Shown: positions 18,491 to 27,919, counted from the first letter of the stretch. The stretch is 64,000 bases of DNA from Arthrobacter citreus (GCF_009192745.1 NZ_VTFV01000002.1:434001-498000), one strand, 5' to 3'. Notes: generated from the sequence alone by a model not told the origin. Numbers and translations: made by a program.

Positions 18491-19911
18491 GCGAGACTAC
18501 CCAGCGCCGCGTCAATGTAGGTGCCCTCATGGCAGCACTGCTGGCCGCCTGCGTGGCGTTCCAGCTCAACGCTTCCATGCTCTCCCCGGCCCTGGTCACC
18601 ATCGAAGAGGAACTGAACACCACTTCTGCTGCCGTGGGCCTGACGCAGACGGCGTTCTTCACCGCCGCAGCACTGTTCTCCCTGTTCCTGCCCCGGCTGG
18701 GTGACATCATCGGCCGCAAGAAGGTCCTTGCCGGAATGCTGGTGGTCCTGACCATCGGTTCCGTCGTGGCTGCCCTTGCCCCGAGCATCGAGGTCCTCTT
18801 CATCGCCCGCCTGATCCAGGGCGTCTCCGGACCCGTGGTCCCGCTGACGCTGATCATGCTGCGCGTTGAAATCCGCGACGCGAAGCTCTACGGCACGCTG
18901 ATGGGCGTCATCACCGCCGTCAACGGCGGCATTGCCGGCGTTGACGCCATCGCCGGAGGCTACCTGGCGCAGAACCACGGCTTCGCCTCGGTCTTCTGGG
19001 CCATGGCCGCCGTTGGCGCCGTCGCCACCGCGCTGCTGCTTTTCCTGGCACCTGAATCCACGGCCGAGAAGAAGGAAAAGATGGACTGGGTCGGCGTCGT
19101 GCCGCTGGTCATATCGGTGGGCACCCTGCTGACCGCCTTCAACGAGGCCGGCAAGCTGGCGGACGCCAACTGGCCGCTGGTAATTGGCCTGATTGTCGTT
19201 GCTGTTGTCGCGTTCGCCGTTTTCTGGAAGGTGGAGAACCGCACCGAACAGCCGCTGGTCGCCACCTACCACCTGAAGCAGCGCTCCACCTGGGCCCTGC
19301 TGCTGACCACGCTGCTGACCATGACCGGCGTCTTCGCCGTCATGAACGGCATCATCCCCGCACTGGCGCAGGACGGCGTCATCGGCTTCGGCATGGGTGC
19401 CGAGGAATCCGCCTGGTGGACCCTCACGCCGTACGCCCTCGCGGGCCTGATCGTGGGCCCCATCGCCGGCCGCCTTGCCGCAACCTGGGGTTACGGCAAG
19501 GTGCTGCGCATCGGCATGATCGGTTCCGTCATCGGCCTGACACTGGTGCTCCTGGTGGTTGGCAGCGATTCGAAGCTGGGCCTGCTGGGTGTGTCCCTGC
19601 TGATCGGCGTCACGTACGCCGGCATTGGCAACATCATGCTCAACGGCCTCGGGATTGTGCTCTCGCCCAAGGAGAACCCGGGCTTCCTGCCCGGCCTCAA
19701 CGCCGGCGCGTTCAACCTGGGTGCCGGCCTGAGCTTCGCCGTGATCTACGCAGTCAAGACGGCCACCACGCCGGCCGACGGCGGTGCCGGAGGCTACTAC
19801 GGCGGTATTGTTGCCGGTCTGGTCATCCTGGTGCTGGCCCTCGCCGCGTCCTTCCTTATCCCCAAGCCGGTCGCCGCCGAAGTGTCAGCCGACGCACCGG
19901 CTGACCGCTGA
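18487..19911 (+). CDS. MFS transporter, probable nucleoside/ribose importer
   Basis: This 474-residue major facilitator protein has about fourteen helices, the layout of the DHA2-like branch. It has the loop 2-3 motif LGDIIGRKKVLAG. Members of this branch are usually drug-proton antiporters. However, it starts inside the stop of a nucleoside hydrolase gene and is followed by ribokinase, so uptake of a nucleoside or ribose is the more likely role here. That is inferred from context only. Confidence 0.85.
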   Translation: MSETTQRRVNVGALMAALLAACVAFQLNASMLSPALVTIEEELNTTSAAVGLTQTAFFTAAALFSLFLPRLGDIIGRKKVLAGMLVVLTIGSVVAALAPSIEVLFIARLIQGVSGPVVPLTLIMLRVEIRDAKLYGTLMGVITAVNGGIAGVDAIAGGYLAQNHGFASVFWAMAAVGAVATALLLFLAPESTAEKKEKMDWVGVVPLVISVGTLLTAFNEAGKLADANWPLVIGLIVVAVVAFAVFWKVENRTEQPLVATYHLKQRSTWALLLTTLLTMTGVFAVMNGIIPALAQDGVIGFGMGAEESAWWTLTPYALAGLIVGPIAGRLAATWGYGKVLRIGMIGSVIGLTLVLLVVGSDSKLGLLGVSLLIGVTYAGIGNIMLNGLGIVLSPKENPGFLPGLNAGAFNLGAGLSFAVIYAVKTATTPADGGAGGYYGGIVAGLVILVLALAASFLIPKPVAAEVSADAPADR

Positions 19912-19940
19912 CGCCAGACCGTTCCCAAGGAGAATCCCGC

Positions 19941-20855
19941 ATGCCTGCAGGAAAAGTCGTAGTTGTAGGGTCGCTCAACGCGGACCTGACCGTGCGCACT
20001 GAGCGTTTCCCCTCCCCGGGGGAGACCCTCAACGGATCTGAGCTGGTGATCGTCCCCGGCGGCAAGAGCGCCAACCAGGCCGCCGCCGCGGCGATCCTCG
20101 GCGCGGACGTGCGCCTGTTCGGCGCCGTGGGCGCCGATGGTAACGGGGACCTGCTGCTTGAGGCGGCGGCCGGTGCCGGCGTGGACGCGTCCCGCGTGCT
20201 GCGCCGCGCCGGCACCGCCACGGGCACGGCCATGATCGTTGTGGACGCCTCCGGTGAAAACACGATCATTGTGTCCCCCGGAGCCAACGGAACGGTGACC
20301 GGAACCGAGCTGCCGGCGGACCTGTTCGACGGCGCTGCCGTGCTCACGCTGAGCCTGGAGGTTCCGCTCGAAGCGGTTACCGCTGCGGCGCGGGCAGGGC
20401 ACGACGCCGGCGCCCAGGTGCTGCTGAACCTTTCGCCTTACCGCGAGGTCCCGGCGGAGCTGCTGGAGCTGACGGATGTGCTGCTGCTGAACGCGCACGA
20501 GGCCGCCCTGGTAACGGGACTGGCCGACCCTGCTGCGGACTGGGAAGCGGTTCTCGCTGCCCTGGACGCGCTGGGCGTGCGCCGGACCATCATCACCCTC
20601 GGCGGGGACGGCGCCGTCGTACTTGATGGAACTGCCTCCGGCGAGGGGCGCGTGGTGGCTGTTGCACCAACGAAGGTGAGCGCTGTGGACACCACAGGCT
20701 GCGGGGATGCCTTCACGGCCGCCACCGCGGCGCGGCTGGCTGCGGGGGATAGCCTTGCCGACGCGGCCCGGTTCGCTGCCCGTGCCGGTGCGCTTGCTGC
20801 TACGCGGGAGGGTGCACAGTCCTCCTACCCGGTCCTGCGGGAGCTGCTGGACTAG
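19941..20855 (+). CDS. rbsK: Ribokinase
   Basis: This 304-residue PfkB-family sugar kinase makes ribose 5-phosphate from ribose and ATP. The N-terminal GSLNADLTVRTERFPSPGET and GGKSANQA motifs bind the sugar. The C-terminal DTTGCGDAFT contains the catalytic Asp and the anion hole. An AAGGAG site sits ten bases before ATG 19941. In this operon it handles ribose released by the nucleoside hydrolase. A strong terminator follows. Confidence 0.93.
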   Translation: MPAGKVVVVGSLNADLTVRTERFPSPGETLNGSELVIVPGGKSANQAAAAAILGADVRLFGAVGADGNGDLLLEAAAGAGVDASRVLRRAGTATGTAMIVVDASGENTIIVSPGANGTVTGTELPADLFDGAAVLTLSLEVPLEAVTAAARAGHDAGAQVLLNLSPYREVPAELLELTDVLLLNAHEAALVTGLADPAADWEAVLAALDALGVRRTIITLGGDGAVVLDGTASGEGRVVAVAPTKVSAVDTTGCGDAFTAATAARLAAGDSLADAARFAARAGALAATREGAQSSYPVLRELLD

Positions 20856-20883
20856 TACGGGTAATCCCGGCTTTTGCCGCTTA

Positions 20884-20930
20884 AAACGGAAGAGGCCCTG
20901 CACCGTCCGGTGCGGGGCCTCTTCCGTTTT
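20884..20930. terminator. Strong bidirectional terminator
   Basis: A 22-bp near-perfect stem (AAAACGGAAGAGGCCC at the outside left, its complement at the right, one mismatch) closes a GTCC loop. A-rich and T-rich ends face both ways. It serves the convergent ribokinase and BCCT genes. Confidence 0.9.
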
Positions 20931-20953
20931 ATGCGGGAAGCTGCAGGGGAATG

Positions 20954-22735
20954 TCAGGGTTTGGGGGCCTTGTGGGCCCCGGCAGTCCGCCGCCACTGCT
21001 TCTTCACTGCTGCATCCACCTGGTCAGCCATCTGGTCCTCGTACTGCTCCTGCATGCTGTCCTGGACCTGCTCCGTCACGTGGGCGGTCAGCTCGTCACG
21101 CGCAATCTTCCGCTGTGCCCGCATCAGGGTCTCGTGTTCCTGATGGAAGGCCTTGGCGGTGGCAACGCACATCAGCAGGATCACCACGCTGAACGGAACA
21201 GCCGTGAGGATGGCTGCTGTCTGGATGGCTTCCAGGCCGTTGGCGAGCAGCAGCGCAATCGCAACTGCGGCCGCGGACAGGGCCCAGAAGATCCGGATCC
21301 AGTTCTTCGGTTCCACGTCGCCGCCGGTGGAGAGCATGCCCGTGACCAGGGCGCCGGAGTCGGCGGAAGTGATGAAGAAGATCGCGATCAGCACGATCGC
21401 GCCGATCGTCAGCGCCGTGCCGCCGGGCAGGCCCCCCAGCATGCCAAAGAGCGAGCCTTCCGTGTCTACCGTGCCGTCGGCGCCCACCAGGCCGCCGTCA
21501 CCGAACAGTTCACGGTAAATAGCCGTGCCGCCCAGGACGGAGAACCACAGGAACCCGACGATGCTGGGAACCAGCAGGACGCCGGCAACGAACTGCCTGA
21601 CTGTGCGTCCCTTGGACACACGGGCAATAAAGATGCCCACGAACGGTGCCCAGGAAATCCACCAGCCCCAGTAGAAGGTGGTCCAGGCGGCCTGCCAGGC
21701 CTCACCTTCCGCGCCGGAGAATGCCAGCGTATTGAAGGTCAGGCCAATGACGTTCTGGAGGTAGTTGCCGATCGACTGCACGAATTCGCGCAGCAGGAAC
21801 AGGGTGGGGCCGGCGAACAGCACGAACAGCAACAGCAGGCCGGCCAGCGCCAGGTTGATATTGGAGAGCCACTTCATGCCCTTGCCCACGCCGGAGATAA
21901 GCGAGGCGATGGTGAGGGTGGTGATGCCCAGGATCAGGCCCACCTGCGTCATCTGCGTGGCCTGGAGGATGTTGGCCTCTTCCAGCCCGGCCGAAATCTG
22001 CAGCACGCCCAGGCCCAGCGACGTTGCCACGCCGAAGAGCGTTCCGACGAGGGCAACGACGTCGATCAGGTTGCCCCAGCCTCCGGAGACCCGGCGCTTG
22101 CCCAGCAGCGGCTCCAGGGTCCAGCGGATGGAGATGGGCCGGCCACGGCGGTGCACGGCATAGGCAATGGAGACGCCGACGACGACGTAGATCGCCCAGG
22201 CATGCAGGCCCCAGTGCAGATAGGTCTGGGTCAGCGCCTGCTGGGCCAGCTGGATCGGGGTGCCCTCCACTCCCGGACGCGGGGCTGCGAAGTGGTTCAG
22301 CGGTTCTGCAACGCCGAAGAACACCAGGCCAATGCCCATGCCCGCGGCGAACAGCAGGGAGAACCAGGACCGCAGGGAGAACTCAGGCTCATCGTCGTCC
22401 TTGCCGAGCTTGATGTCCCCGTACCGGCTTAATCCGATCCACAGGGCGAACACCACGAAAATGGCGATGGCGGCGACGTAGTACCAGCCGAACCAGCGGA
22501 TGACGTTGCTCTGCACCGAATTGAACATTTCGGTTGCCGTCCCCGGAAAGATGATGGCGAAGAGCGCGAAAACCACAATAATGCTGGCGGCCGGCCAGAA
22601 CACCCAGCGGGCAATGCCTGTTCCAGGCTGCACGTCGTCAGCGGGAGGTTCCCGGTCTACTTTCCCGGGGACCTCAGCCTTGGCGGCTTTGGATTGTGCG
22701 TCTTCGTCTGTACCTGCGCCTTGTATGGCGGTCAT
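20954..22735 (-). CDS. BCCT-family glycine betaine/choline transporter
   Basis: This 593-residue sodium-coupled osmolyte importer has twelve core helices. The glycine-rich helix is GMGIGLVFFGVAEPLNHF, and the aromatic segment WGLHAWAIY matches the substrate box of BetP. The N terminus is acidic. The C terminus (about residues 525-593) is a charged, Gln-rich helix of the kind that senses osmotic stress in BetP. The gene is monocistronic and ends against the shared terminator. Glycine betaine is the likeliest substrate. Confidence 0.92.
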   Translation of the reverse strand: MTAIQGAGTDEDAQSKAAKAEVPGKVDREPPADDVQPGTGIARWVFWPAASIIVVFALFAIIFPGTATEMFNSVQSNVIRWFGWYYVAAIAIFVVFALWIGLSRYGDIKLGKDDDEPEFSLRSWFSLLFAAGMGIGLVFFGVAEPLNHFAAPRPGVEGTPIQLAQQALTQTYLHWGLHAWAIYVVVGVSIAYAVHRRGRPISIRWTLEPLLGKRRVSGGWGNLIDVVALVGTLFGVATSLGLGVLQISAGLEEANILQATQMTQVGLILGITTLTIASLISGVGKGMKWLSNINLALAGLLLLFVLFAGPTLFLLREFVQSIGNYLQNVIGLTFNTLAFSGAEGEAWQAAWTTFYWGWWISWAPFVGIFIARVSKGRTVRQFVAGVLLVPSIVGFLWFSVLGGTAIYRELFGDGGLVGADGTVDTEGSLFGMLGGLPGGTALTIGAIVLIAIFFITSADSGALVTGMLSTGGDVEPKNWIRIFWALSAAAVAIALLLANGLEAIQTAAILTAVPFSVVILLMCVATAKAFHQEHETLMRAQRKIARDELTAHVTEQVQDSMQEQYEDQMADQVDAAVKKQWRRTAGAHKAPKP

Positions 22736-23000
22736 TCCCAGTTGCTCCTCCTGCGCTTTTTATCAAGCGCTTCAGATGTTTTCTGGCGGATGCTCTTGCG
22801 GCGGCGATGCACACCGTCTATAAGTCTACTGATTTGTGGGCGCGCGGCCTCATCGGGGATATAACAATCCGGGGCGCCGCAGGCTGCCGGCACCGCGCCG
22901 ATGGTGGCAGGACAATCTCCAGTTACCAACGCAGAGCACCGTGCACGGGTTCCGGCATAGGGCCGAACGTCAGCCTTCTCACTCCGGAAGACACCCGCCG

Positions 23001-23041
23001 GCCACTACCGCAGGGCCCTAAGCCCTGCGGTAGTGGCCGGG
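23001..23041 (-). terminator. Terminator overlapping the flavin reductase stop
   Basis: GCCACTACCGCAGGGC pairs perfectly with GCCCTGCGGTAGTGGC around a CCTAA loop. On the minus strand the left arm encodes the last residues (GHYRRA) and the loop contains the stop codon, so stem and coding end overlap. Confidence 0.8.
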
Positions 23042-23638
23042 CCATTCGCCAGCCGGAATCCGGGTGATTTCCCGGACCTCTCCGATGGTTCCCCATTCGT
23101 TGAGGCCCAGCCGGGAGAGCGGGCGCAGGGCCTCGATGCGCGGGTGAGAGTCGCCGTCGAGCGTTTCCGTGCTGATGGCGGCCCGGGTGATTTCGCCGTA
23201 GACCACAAAGCAGTCACCCACGGGATGGATCTCGTGCAGCCGGCATTCCAGGGCCACCGGTGAACCGGCAACCCGGGGTGGACGCACGGTGGCGCTGGCC
23301 TCACGGGTGATCCCTGCGGCGTCGAACTCGCTGACGTCGGCAGCGAAACCGGTGCCGGTGGCGTTGACGGCTTCGAACATGTCCTCCGGCGCCAGGCTGA
23401 TGACAAACTCGCCCGTTTCCCGGATGTTGCGCAGCGAATCCTTCTCGCCCACCGAGGTGAAGGAGACCACCGGCGGGTTGACCGAGGCGATAGTGAAGAA
23501 GGAATGCGGGGCCAGGTTCTCCACGCCGTCAGGGGACACGGTGGATACCCAGGCAATAGGCCGCGGGACCACCACGGAAGTCAGCAGGCGGTAGAAGCTG
23601 CGGCCGCCCATTTCGGCGGGATCGAAGTCCGTTCTCAT
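23018..23638 (-). CDS. Flavin reductase-like FMN-binding protein
   Basis: This split-barrel protein of about 206 residues binds FMN and probably reduces flavin or an aromatic substrate with NAD(P)H. The motif RPIAWVSTVSPDGVENLAPHSFF is the family hallmark, followed by RNIRETGEFVISL. ATG 23638 (MRTDFDP) is more likely than the TTG nine bases upstream. It is divergent from the MhuD-like heme oxygenase gene, 53 bases away. The partner enzyme is not apparent. Confidence 0.88.
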   Translation of the reverse strand: MRTDFDPAEMGGRSFYRLLTSVVVPRPIAWVSTVSPDGVENLAPHSFFTIASVNPPVVSFTSVGEKDSLRNIRETGEFVISLAPEDMFEAVNATGTGFAADVSEFDAAGITREASATVRPPRVAGSPVALECRLHEIHPVGDCFVVYGEITRAAISTETLDGDSHPRIEALRPLSRLGLNEWGTIGEVREITRIPAGEWPGHYRRA

Positions 23639-23691
23639 GGTGCCCAAGCCTAGTCCGGTTTGCGGTCAGGACCGGCAGCCATAATGGGGGC

Positions 23692-24021
23692 ATGACCATC
23701 ATCAAAATCAACGCGATCACTGTTCCCGCGGACTCCGGTGACGAACTGGCCCGCCGCTTTGCCGCACGTGCCGGCGCTGTGGACAACCAGGACGGGTTCG
23801 AAGGCTTTGAGCTCCTGGAACCAACGGACGGCCGGAACACCTGGCTGGTCCTTACCCGCTGGCGGGATGAGAAGTCCTTCCAGGACTGGGTCGCGTCAAA
23901 GAACTTCGGGCACGGACACGGACACGGCGAAGGAGCCGACGCCGAACGCCGCAAACCGGTGGGTGTCAGCGCCGAACTGTGGAGCTACCGTACCGCCGGG
24001 GGCAGCACCCCGGAGGCATAG
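23692..24021 (+). CDS. IsdG/MhuD-like heme-degrading monooxygenase
   Basis: This 109-residue ferredoxin-like barrel closely follows mycobacterial MhuD. It starts MTIIKINAITVPA with the catalytic Asn (residue 6), keeps FQDWVASKNF with the Trp, and has a His-rich stretch (GHGHGHG) where MhuD has its heme-ligand His. The family opens the heme ring to release iron inside the cell. No iron box is visible upstream. It stands apart from the siderophore operon at 57-62 kb but would serve the same need. The assignment relies on recalled MhuD sequence. Confidence 0.82.
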   Translation: MTIIKINAITVPADSGDELARRFAARAGAVDNQDGFEGFELLEPTDGRNTWLVLTRWRDEKSFQDWVASKNFGHGHGHGEGADAERRKPVGVSAELWSYRTAGGSTPEA

Positions 24022-24121
24022 GCGCCGGGGCGAATCTCCGCGCCGGCGTTCCCAAATGCCGGCGCGGCTGGAATCGTGGAAGAGGGGTTTGTTGACCGAC
24101 CTACACGAAACCAGGTGCAGC

Positions 24122-24349
24122 ATGGAACTCATTCCGGGAAACACCCTTCTGACCGCTTCGCCGGAGGAGGGCCGCAAACTGGCCCTGGAACTGGCGCTGC
24201 ACAGCATTTATGCCATCCAGCCGGACGAGAAGGTCCTTAAGGCGGGCCGTGATGTGTACACGACGGACCCGGAAGAACTGATCGCGTCCTCGCACGTGGT
24301 GGCCATCGAGTTCGCCACCATCGCGGCAGCCAACAACTACTGGCGCTGA
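24122..24349 (+). CDS. Conserved small protein (75 aa)
   Basis: This short soluble protein has a clear helical core (GRKLALELALHSIYAIQPDEKVLKAGR) and an end rich in small residues. An AGGTG lies nine bases before ATG 24122, and an in-frame TTG about 30 bases upstream is an alternative start. Codon bias fits a real gene. I do not recognise the family. Confidence 0.6.
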   Translation: MELIPGNTLLTASPEEGRKLALELALHSIYAIQPDEKVLKAGRDVYTTDPEELIASSHVVAIEFATIAAANNYWR

Positions 24350-24369
24350 GCTCACCGCCGGCCGCGCAT

Positions 24370-25797
24370 TTACGCGGCACCCGGGGCGATGTTGTGGTTG
24401 CGCCGGAAAAGGTTGCCCGGATCGACTGCCTGTTTCAGCGCGGCGAGCCGGGCAAGCTTTTCGCCGGAGTACACATCCGGTGCGGCTGAGGCAGGATTCT
24501 CAGCGCCCATAAAGTTCACGTACTGGCCGCCGCCGCTGAAGGGTTCCGCGTCCGCTGCCACTCCGCGGACAAATGCGGTGTGGTGCACGTCGTTTGCCGG
24601 GTCGGTCCAGAAGCCGTAGACGTTCAGCCAGTAACGCGCGTCGCGGACCGGGAACGACGTCGCCTCCTCCGGGATCCTGCCGAACGCGCCGCCCATGTGG
24701 TGCAGGTCGAACCCGGTGCCGCGCCAGGACTGTTCCCGTGCACGCCGGGCCAGGACATCGATGAGCCCGGCGTCCAGCGCGTTGAAGGACGTGTTCTTCC
24801 AGTAGGCGCGAGAGCCGTGCGGAAACAGGCCATCCACGGCCGACTGCCAGTCCAGCCACGGCACCGGCTGTACCAGTTCGGCATCCGGGACGGCCAGATC
24901 CCGCAGCCGGTCCACCACGGCGGCGGCCGCCTCCTGGTCCTCTCCCGCCCAGGCGAAGCCGACCGCCATGATCGGCTGATCTCCCTGCTCCCATTCCGGC
25001 GGCGGCACCAGGAAGGACACGATAGTGGTGAGTTCATCCGGAACGTCTGCGCTCCACGCGGAGAAGGCATGCAGCGCGTTCTCGAAGCGGTCCGCTGTGT
25101 AGATGAGGTTGCCGCTGTAGACCTCCTGCGGCAGCGGCCAGGCCTGGAAGGTCAGCGAGGTAACGACGCCGAAGTTCCCGCCTCCGCCGCGCAGCCCCCA
25201 GAAAAGTTCCGGTTCCTCGCCGGCCGAGGCGTGGACGGCGGTGCCGTCCGCGAGCACGACGTCGGCGCCCAGAATGTTGTCAACGCTCAGTCCGTGCGAG
25301 CGGGTCAGCCACCCCACGCCGCCGCCCAGGGCCAGGCCGGCGACGCCGGTGCGCGACACGACGCCCAGCGGAACGGCCAGCCCGAACGGCTCCGTCGCCA
25401 GGTCGATGTCGCCCAATGTCGCGCCGCCGCCGGCCGTCACGGTTTGCGCAATCGGATCGACTTCCACGCTGCGCAGCCCGCCGACGTCGAGCACTATGCC
25501 GCCGTCCACGGTTCCGTTGCCTGCCACGTTGTGCCCGCCGCCGCGTACTGCCAGCGGCTGCCCGGTCCGGCGCGCGAACGCGAGGACGGGTGCGACGTCG
25601 GCAGGGGTGAGCGCCCGGATGACGGCGGCCGGCTGCACGTCCACCATTCCGTTCCAGACCCGGCGCCCGGTGTCATAGGCCGGGTCTCCGGGCAGCGTCA
25701 CCGTGCCTGCGATGGCATCCGCCAGGGCGGGGTAGAGACTGGAATCGGGCTGCGGCCAAGGAACGGCCGGTGCTGTTGAGGCTGTAACTGGGTTCAT
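24370..25797 (-). CDS. FAD-linked oxidoreductase, berberine-bridge-enzyme type
   Basis: This 475-residue flavoenzyme has the PCMH-type FAD domain (residues about 45-220). VRGGGHNVAGNGTVDGG carries the His that often links covalently to FAD. GVAGLALGGGVGWLTR and the C-terminal BBE segment (YVNFMG...LAALKQAVDPGNLFRRN) are present. Such enzymes oxidise sugars or small alcohols and amines. ATG 25797 is taken because the upstream extension to 25896 is Pro/Arg-rich and unlike the family. Confidence 0.88.
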   Translation of the reverse strand: MNPVTASTAPAVPWPQPDSSLYPALADAIAGTVTLPGDPAYDTGRRVWNGMVDVQPAAVIRALTPADVAPVLAFARRTGQPLAVRGGGHNVAGNGTVDGGIVLDVGGLRSVEVDPIAQTVTAGGGATLGDIDLATEPFGLAVPLGVVSRTGVAGLALGGGVGWLTRSHGLSVDNILGADVVLADGTAVHASAGEEPELFWGLRGGGGNFGVVTSLTFQAWPLPQEVYSGNLIYTADRFENALHAFSAWSADVPDELTTIVSFLVPPPEWEQGDQPIMAVGFAWAGEDQEAAAAVVDRLRDLAVPDAELVQPVPWLDWQSAVDGLFPHGSRAYWKNTSFNALDAGLIDVLARRAREQSWRGTGFDLHHMGGAFGRIPEEATSFPVRDARYWLNVYGFWTDPANDVHHTAFVRGVAADAEPFSGGGQYVNFMGAENPASAAPDVYSGEKLARLAALKQAVDPGNLFRRNHNIAPGAA

Positions 25798-25921
25798 GGT
25801 CCACCGCCTGGGGACAAGCCCGGCCGTCCGGACCGGGACGGGAAAGCACTCGGGAGGGTCTGCTCCCATTCTTGGCCCGTCCCGGACCGGGTTCAATGCC
25901 TTCCCGAAACCGCAGGGATGT

Positions 25922-27715
25922 CTACCGCCGGTGGTGCACCTCCTGCAGCCCGTAGACCGGGGTGGGCAGGCCTTCCATCCGCGCCTTGAGCTGGAGGGCC
26001 AGGAAGATCGAGTAGTGCCGGCTCTGGTGCAGGTTGCCGCCGTGGATCCAGAGGTTGTCCACGTTGGTCGGCTTCCACATGTTCCTCAGCTCGCCCTCCC
26101 ACGGACCCGGGTCCTTCGTGGTGCCGGAGCCGTAGCCCCAGCACTTGCCCACCTGGTCGGCCACCTCCGGTGAGATTAGGTCCGCGAGCCAGTTGTTCAT
26201 GGACCCGTAGCCGGTGGCGTAGATGATGACGTCCGCGTCCAGCTCCGTGCCGTCGTCGAGCACCGCACCGTTGCCGGTGAGCTTGGAAACCTGGCCCTGC
26301 TTCAGCTTCACCCGTCCGTCAATCATCAGCTGGGAGGCGCCTACGTCGATGTAATAGCCGGAGCCGCGGCGGAGGTATTTCAGGAACAGGCCGGAACCGT
26401 CTTCACCGAAGTCCAGGTTGAACCCCGCCTCGCGGAGCTGGTCATAGAAACCGGCGTCGTGTTCGGCGATTCTCTCGTAGATGGGGATCTGGGCGTCGGG
26501 CAGGATCCGGTAGGGGAGCGAGGCGAAGAGCATGTCCGCCTTCTCCGTGGTGGTGCCGGCGGCCAGGGCACGTTCGGAATACAGGTCTCCAAGGGCGAAT
26601 TCCATCAGTGAGTCGCTGCGGACAATGTGCGTGGAGGAACGCTGCAGCATGGTCACATCCGCACCGTGTTCCCAGAGATCCGCCGCGATGTCATGGGCCG
26701 AGTTGTTGGATCCGATGATCAGGGCCTTCTTGCCGGTCTGGTCGCCGCCGCCGGGGTACTTGGAGGAGTGGTACTGCTCGCCGAGGAACGCGTTGGCCCC
26801 TTCGAACTCGGGGACGTTGGGGTAGCCGGAGACTCCGAGGGCGAAGACGAGCTGCTGCGGGCGGAGTGTCACGTCCTCGCCGCGGCGGCGGACCCGCAGT
26901 TCCCAGGTGCCGGCGTCGTCGTCGTACCGGGCGCCCAGGCACTCGGTGCCGGACCAGTAGCCCAGCTCCATGAGCGCGGTGTAGTGCTCCAGCCAATCGC
27001 CGATCTTGTCCTTGGGTGCGAAAACCGGCCAGTCATCGGGGAACTTCAGGTACGGAAGATGGTCGTACCAGACCGGGTCATGCAGGGCGAGGGACTTGTA
27101 CCGTTTGCGCCAGGAGTCGCCGGCGTTCTCATTCCGCTCGATCACGATGGTGGGAACGTTCAGCCGCCGCAGCCGAGCCGCCAGTCCGATGCCGCCCTGA
27201 CCGCCGCCGACGATTACGCAGTACGGCTGGTCCTCATAGCCCAGCCGGTCCTGGTGGTCCTGTTTCTGCTCGAGCCAGGATTTCCGGCCGCGTTCCACCG
27301 TGTGCTCCACACCCTTGGGACGGTTGGTGCCCTTCTGCTCCTCGAAGCCCTTCAGCTCCTGCATGGTGGTTAGCAGCGTCCACGCCTTGCCGTCCCGCAG
27401 GCGCAGATGGCCCCATCCCCGGGAGGCAGCCGTTTCGAAGCTGATCCATGCCTCGGTCACGCCGTCTGCCGCGGTTGGCTGCTCGGTGAGCTGCCAGTTG
27501 GCGGGCTGGACGTCATCGAGGACCGTATCCAGCATGTCCGAGATTTCCCGGCGGCCCTCCAACGTTTTCAGGTTCCAGGTGAAGGACACGAAATCCCGCC
27601 AGAGCCCGTCTTGTTCGAACAGTTCCGCGGCGGCCGTGGTGTCCCTCCCGGTCAGCGCAGTGCTGAAGGCGTCCAGCCAGGTTTCGACGCCGGTCTCCAG
27701 TGCAGAATCAGCCAT
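25922..27715 (-). CDS. Flavin-containing monooxygenase with N-terminal SnoaL-like domain
   Basis: This 597-residue two-domain protein begins with a SnoaL/NTF2-like fold of about 140 residues (WLDAFSTALTGRDTTAAAELF...WRDFVSFTW). A flavin monooxygenase of the YUCCA/Baeyer-Villiger kind follows. FAD is bound at VIVGGGQGGIGLAARL, NADPH at ALIIGSNNSAHDIAADL, and an ATGYG motif lies near the C terminus. It probably oxygenates a lipophilic ketone or an indole-type acid. ATG 27715 is the natural start; the open frame to 28429 crosses another gene and a palindrome. Confidence 0.88.
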   Translation of the reverse strand: MADSALETGVETWLDAFSTALTGRDTTAAAELFEQDGLWRDFVSFTWNLKTLEGRREISDMLDTVLDDVQPANWQLTEQPTAADGVTEAWISFETAASRGWGHLRLRDGKAWTLLTTMQELKGFEEQKGTNRPKGVEHTVERGRKSWLEQKQDHQDRLGYEDQPYCVIVGGGQGGIGLAARLRRLNVPTIVIERNENAGDSWRKRYKSLALHDPVWYDHLPYLKFPDDWPVFAPKDKIGDWLEHYTALMELGYWSGTECLGARYDDDAGTWELRVRRRGEDVTLRPQQLVFALGVSGYPNVPEFEGANAFLGEQYHSSKYPGGGDQTGKKALIIGSNNSAHDIAADLWEHGADVTMLQRSSTHIVRSDSLMEFALGDLYSERALAAGTTTEKADMLFASLPYRILPDAQIPIYERIAEHDAGFYDQLREAGFNLDFGEDGSGLFLKYLRRGSGYYIDVGASQLMIDGRVKLKQGQVSKLTGNGAVLDDGTELDADVIIYATGYGSMNNWLADLISPEVADQVGKCWGYGSGTTKDPGPWEGELRNMWKPTNVDNLWIHGGNLHQSRHYSIFLALQLKARMEGLPTPVYGLQEVHHRR

Positions 27716-27819
27716 CTCCACTCCTTTGTGGTTGCGGTTTGGAGGGTTCCAGTAAACGCCGCCGTGCCGCAGATAGGTAGGGGTCCGAACTGAATCAGTC
27801 CCCGCTTCCCCCCAACGGC

Positions 27820-27874
27820 CGAGAGGCCAGTTACGGCTGTTTTGAGGGGCTAAGGAGCCGTAACTGGCCTCTCG
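27820..27874. repeat. Palindromic repeat, 19-bp arms (TTTGAGGG family)
   Basis: A perfect 19-bp inverted repeat (outer arm CGAGAGGCCAGTTACGGCT) surrounds a 17-base centre containing GTTTTGAGGGGCT. It sits between divergent genes and lacks a T-run. Its centre resembles those of the repeats at 28243, 43351 and 45506. Confidence 0.75.
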
Positions 27875-27919
27875 ATGAGCGGGGTTAGGCTGGGAGCAGT
27901 CCAATCGAAGGAGAAAACC

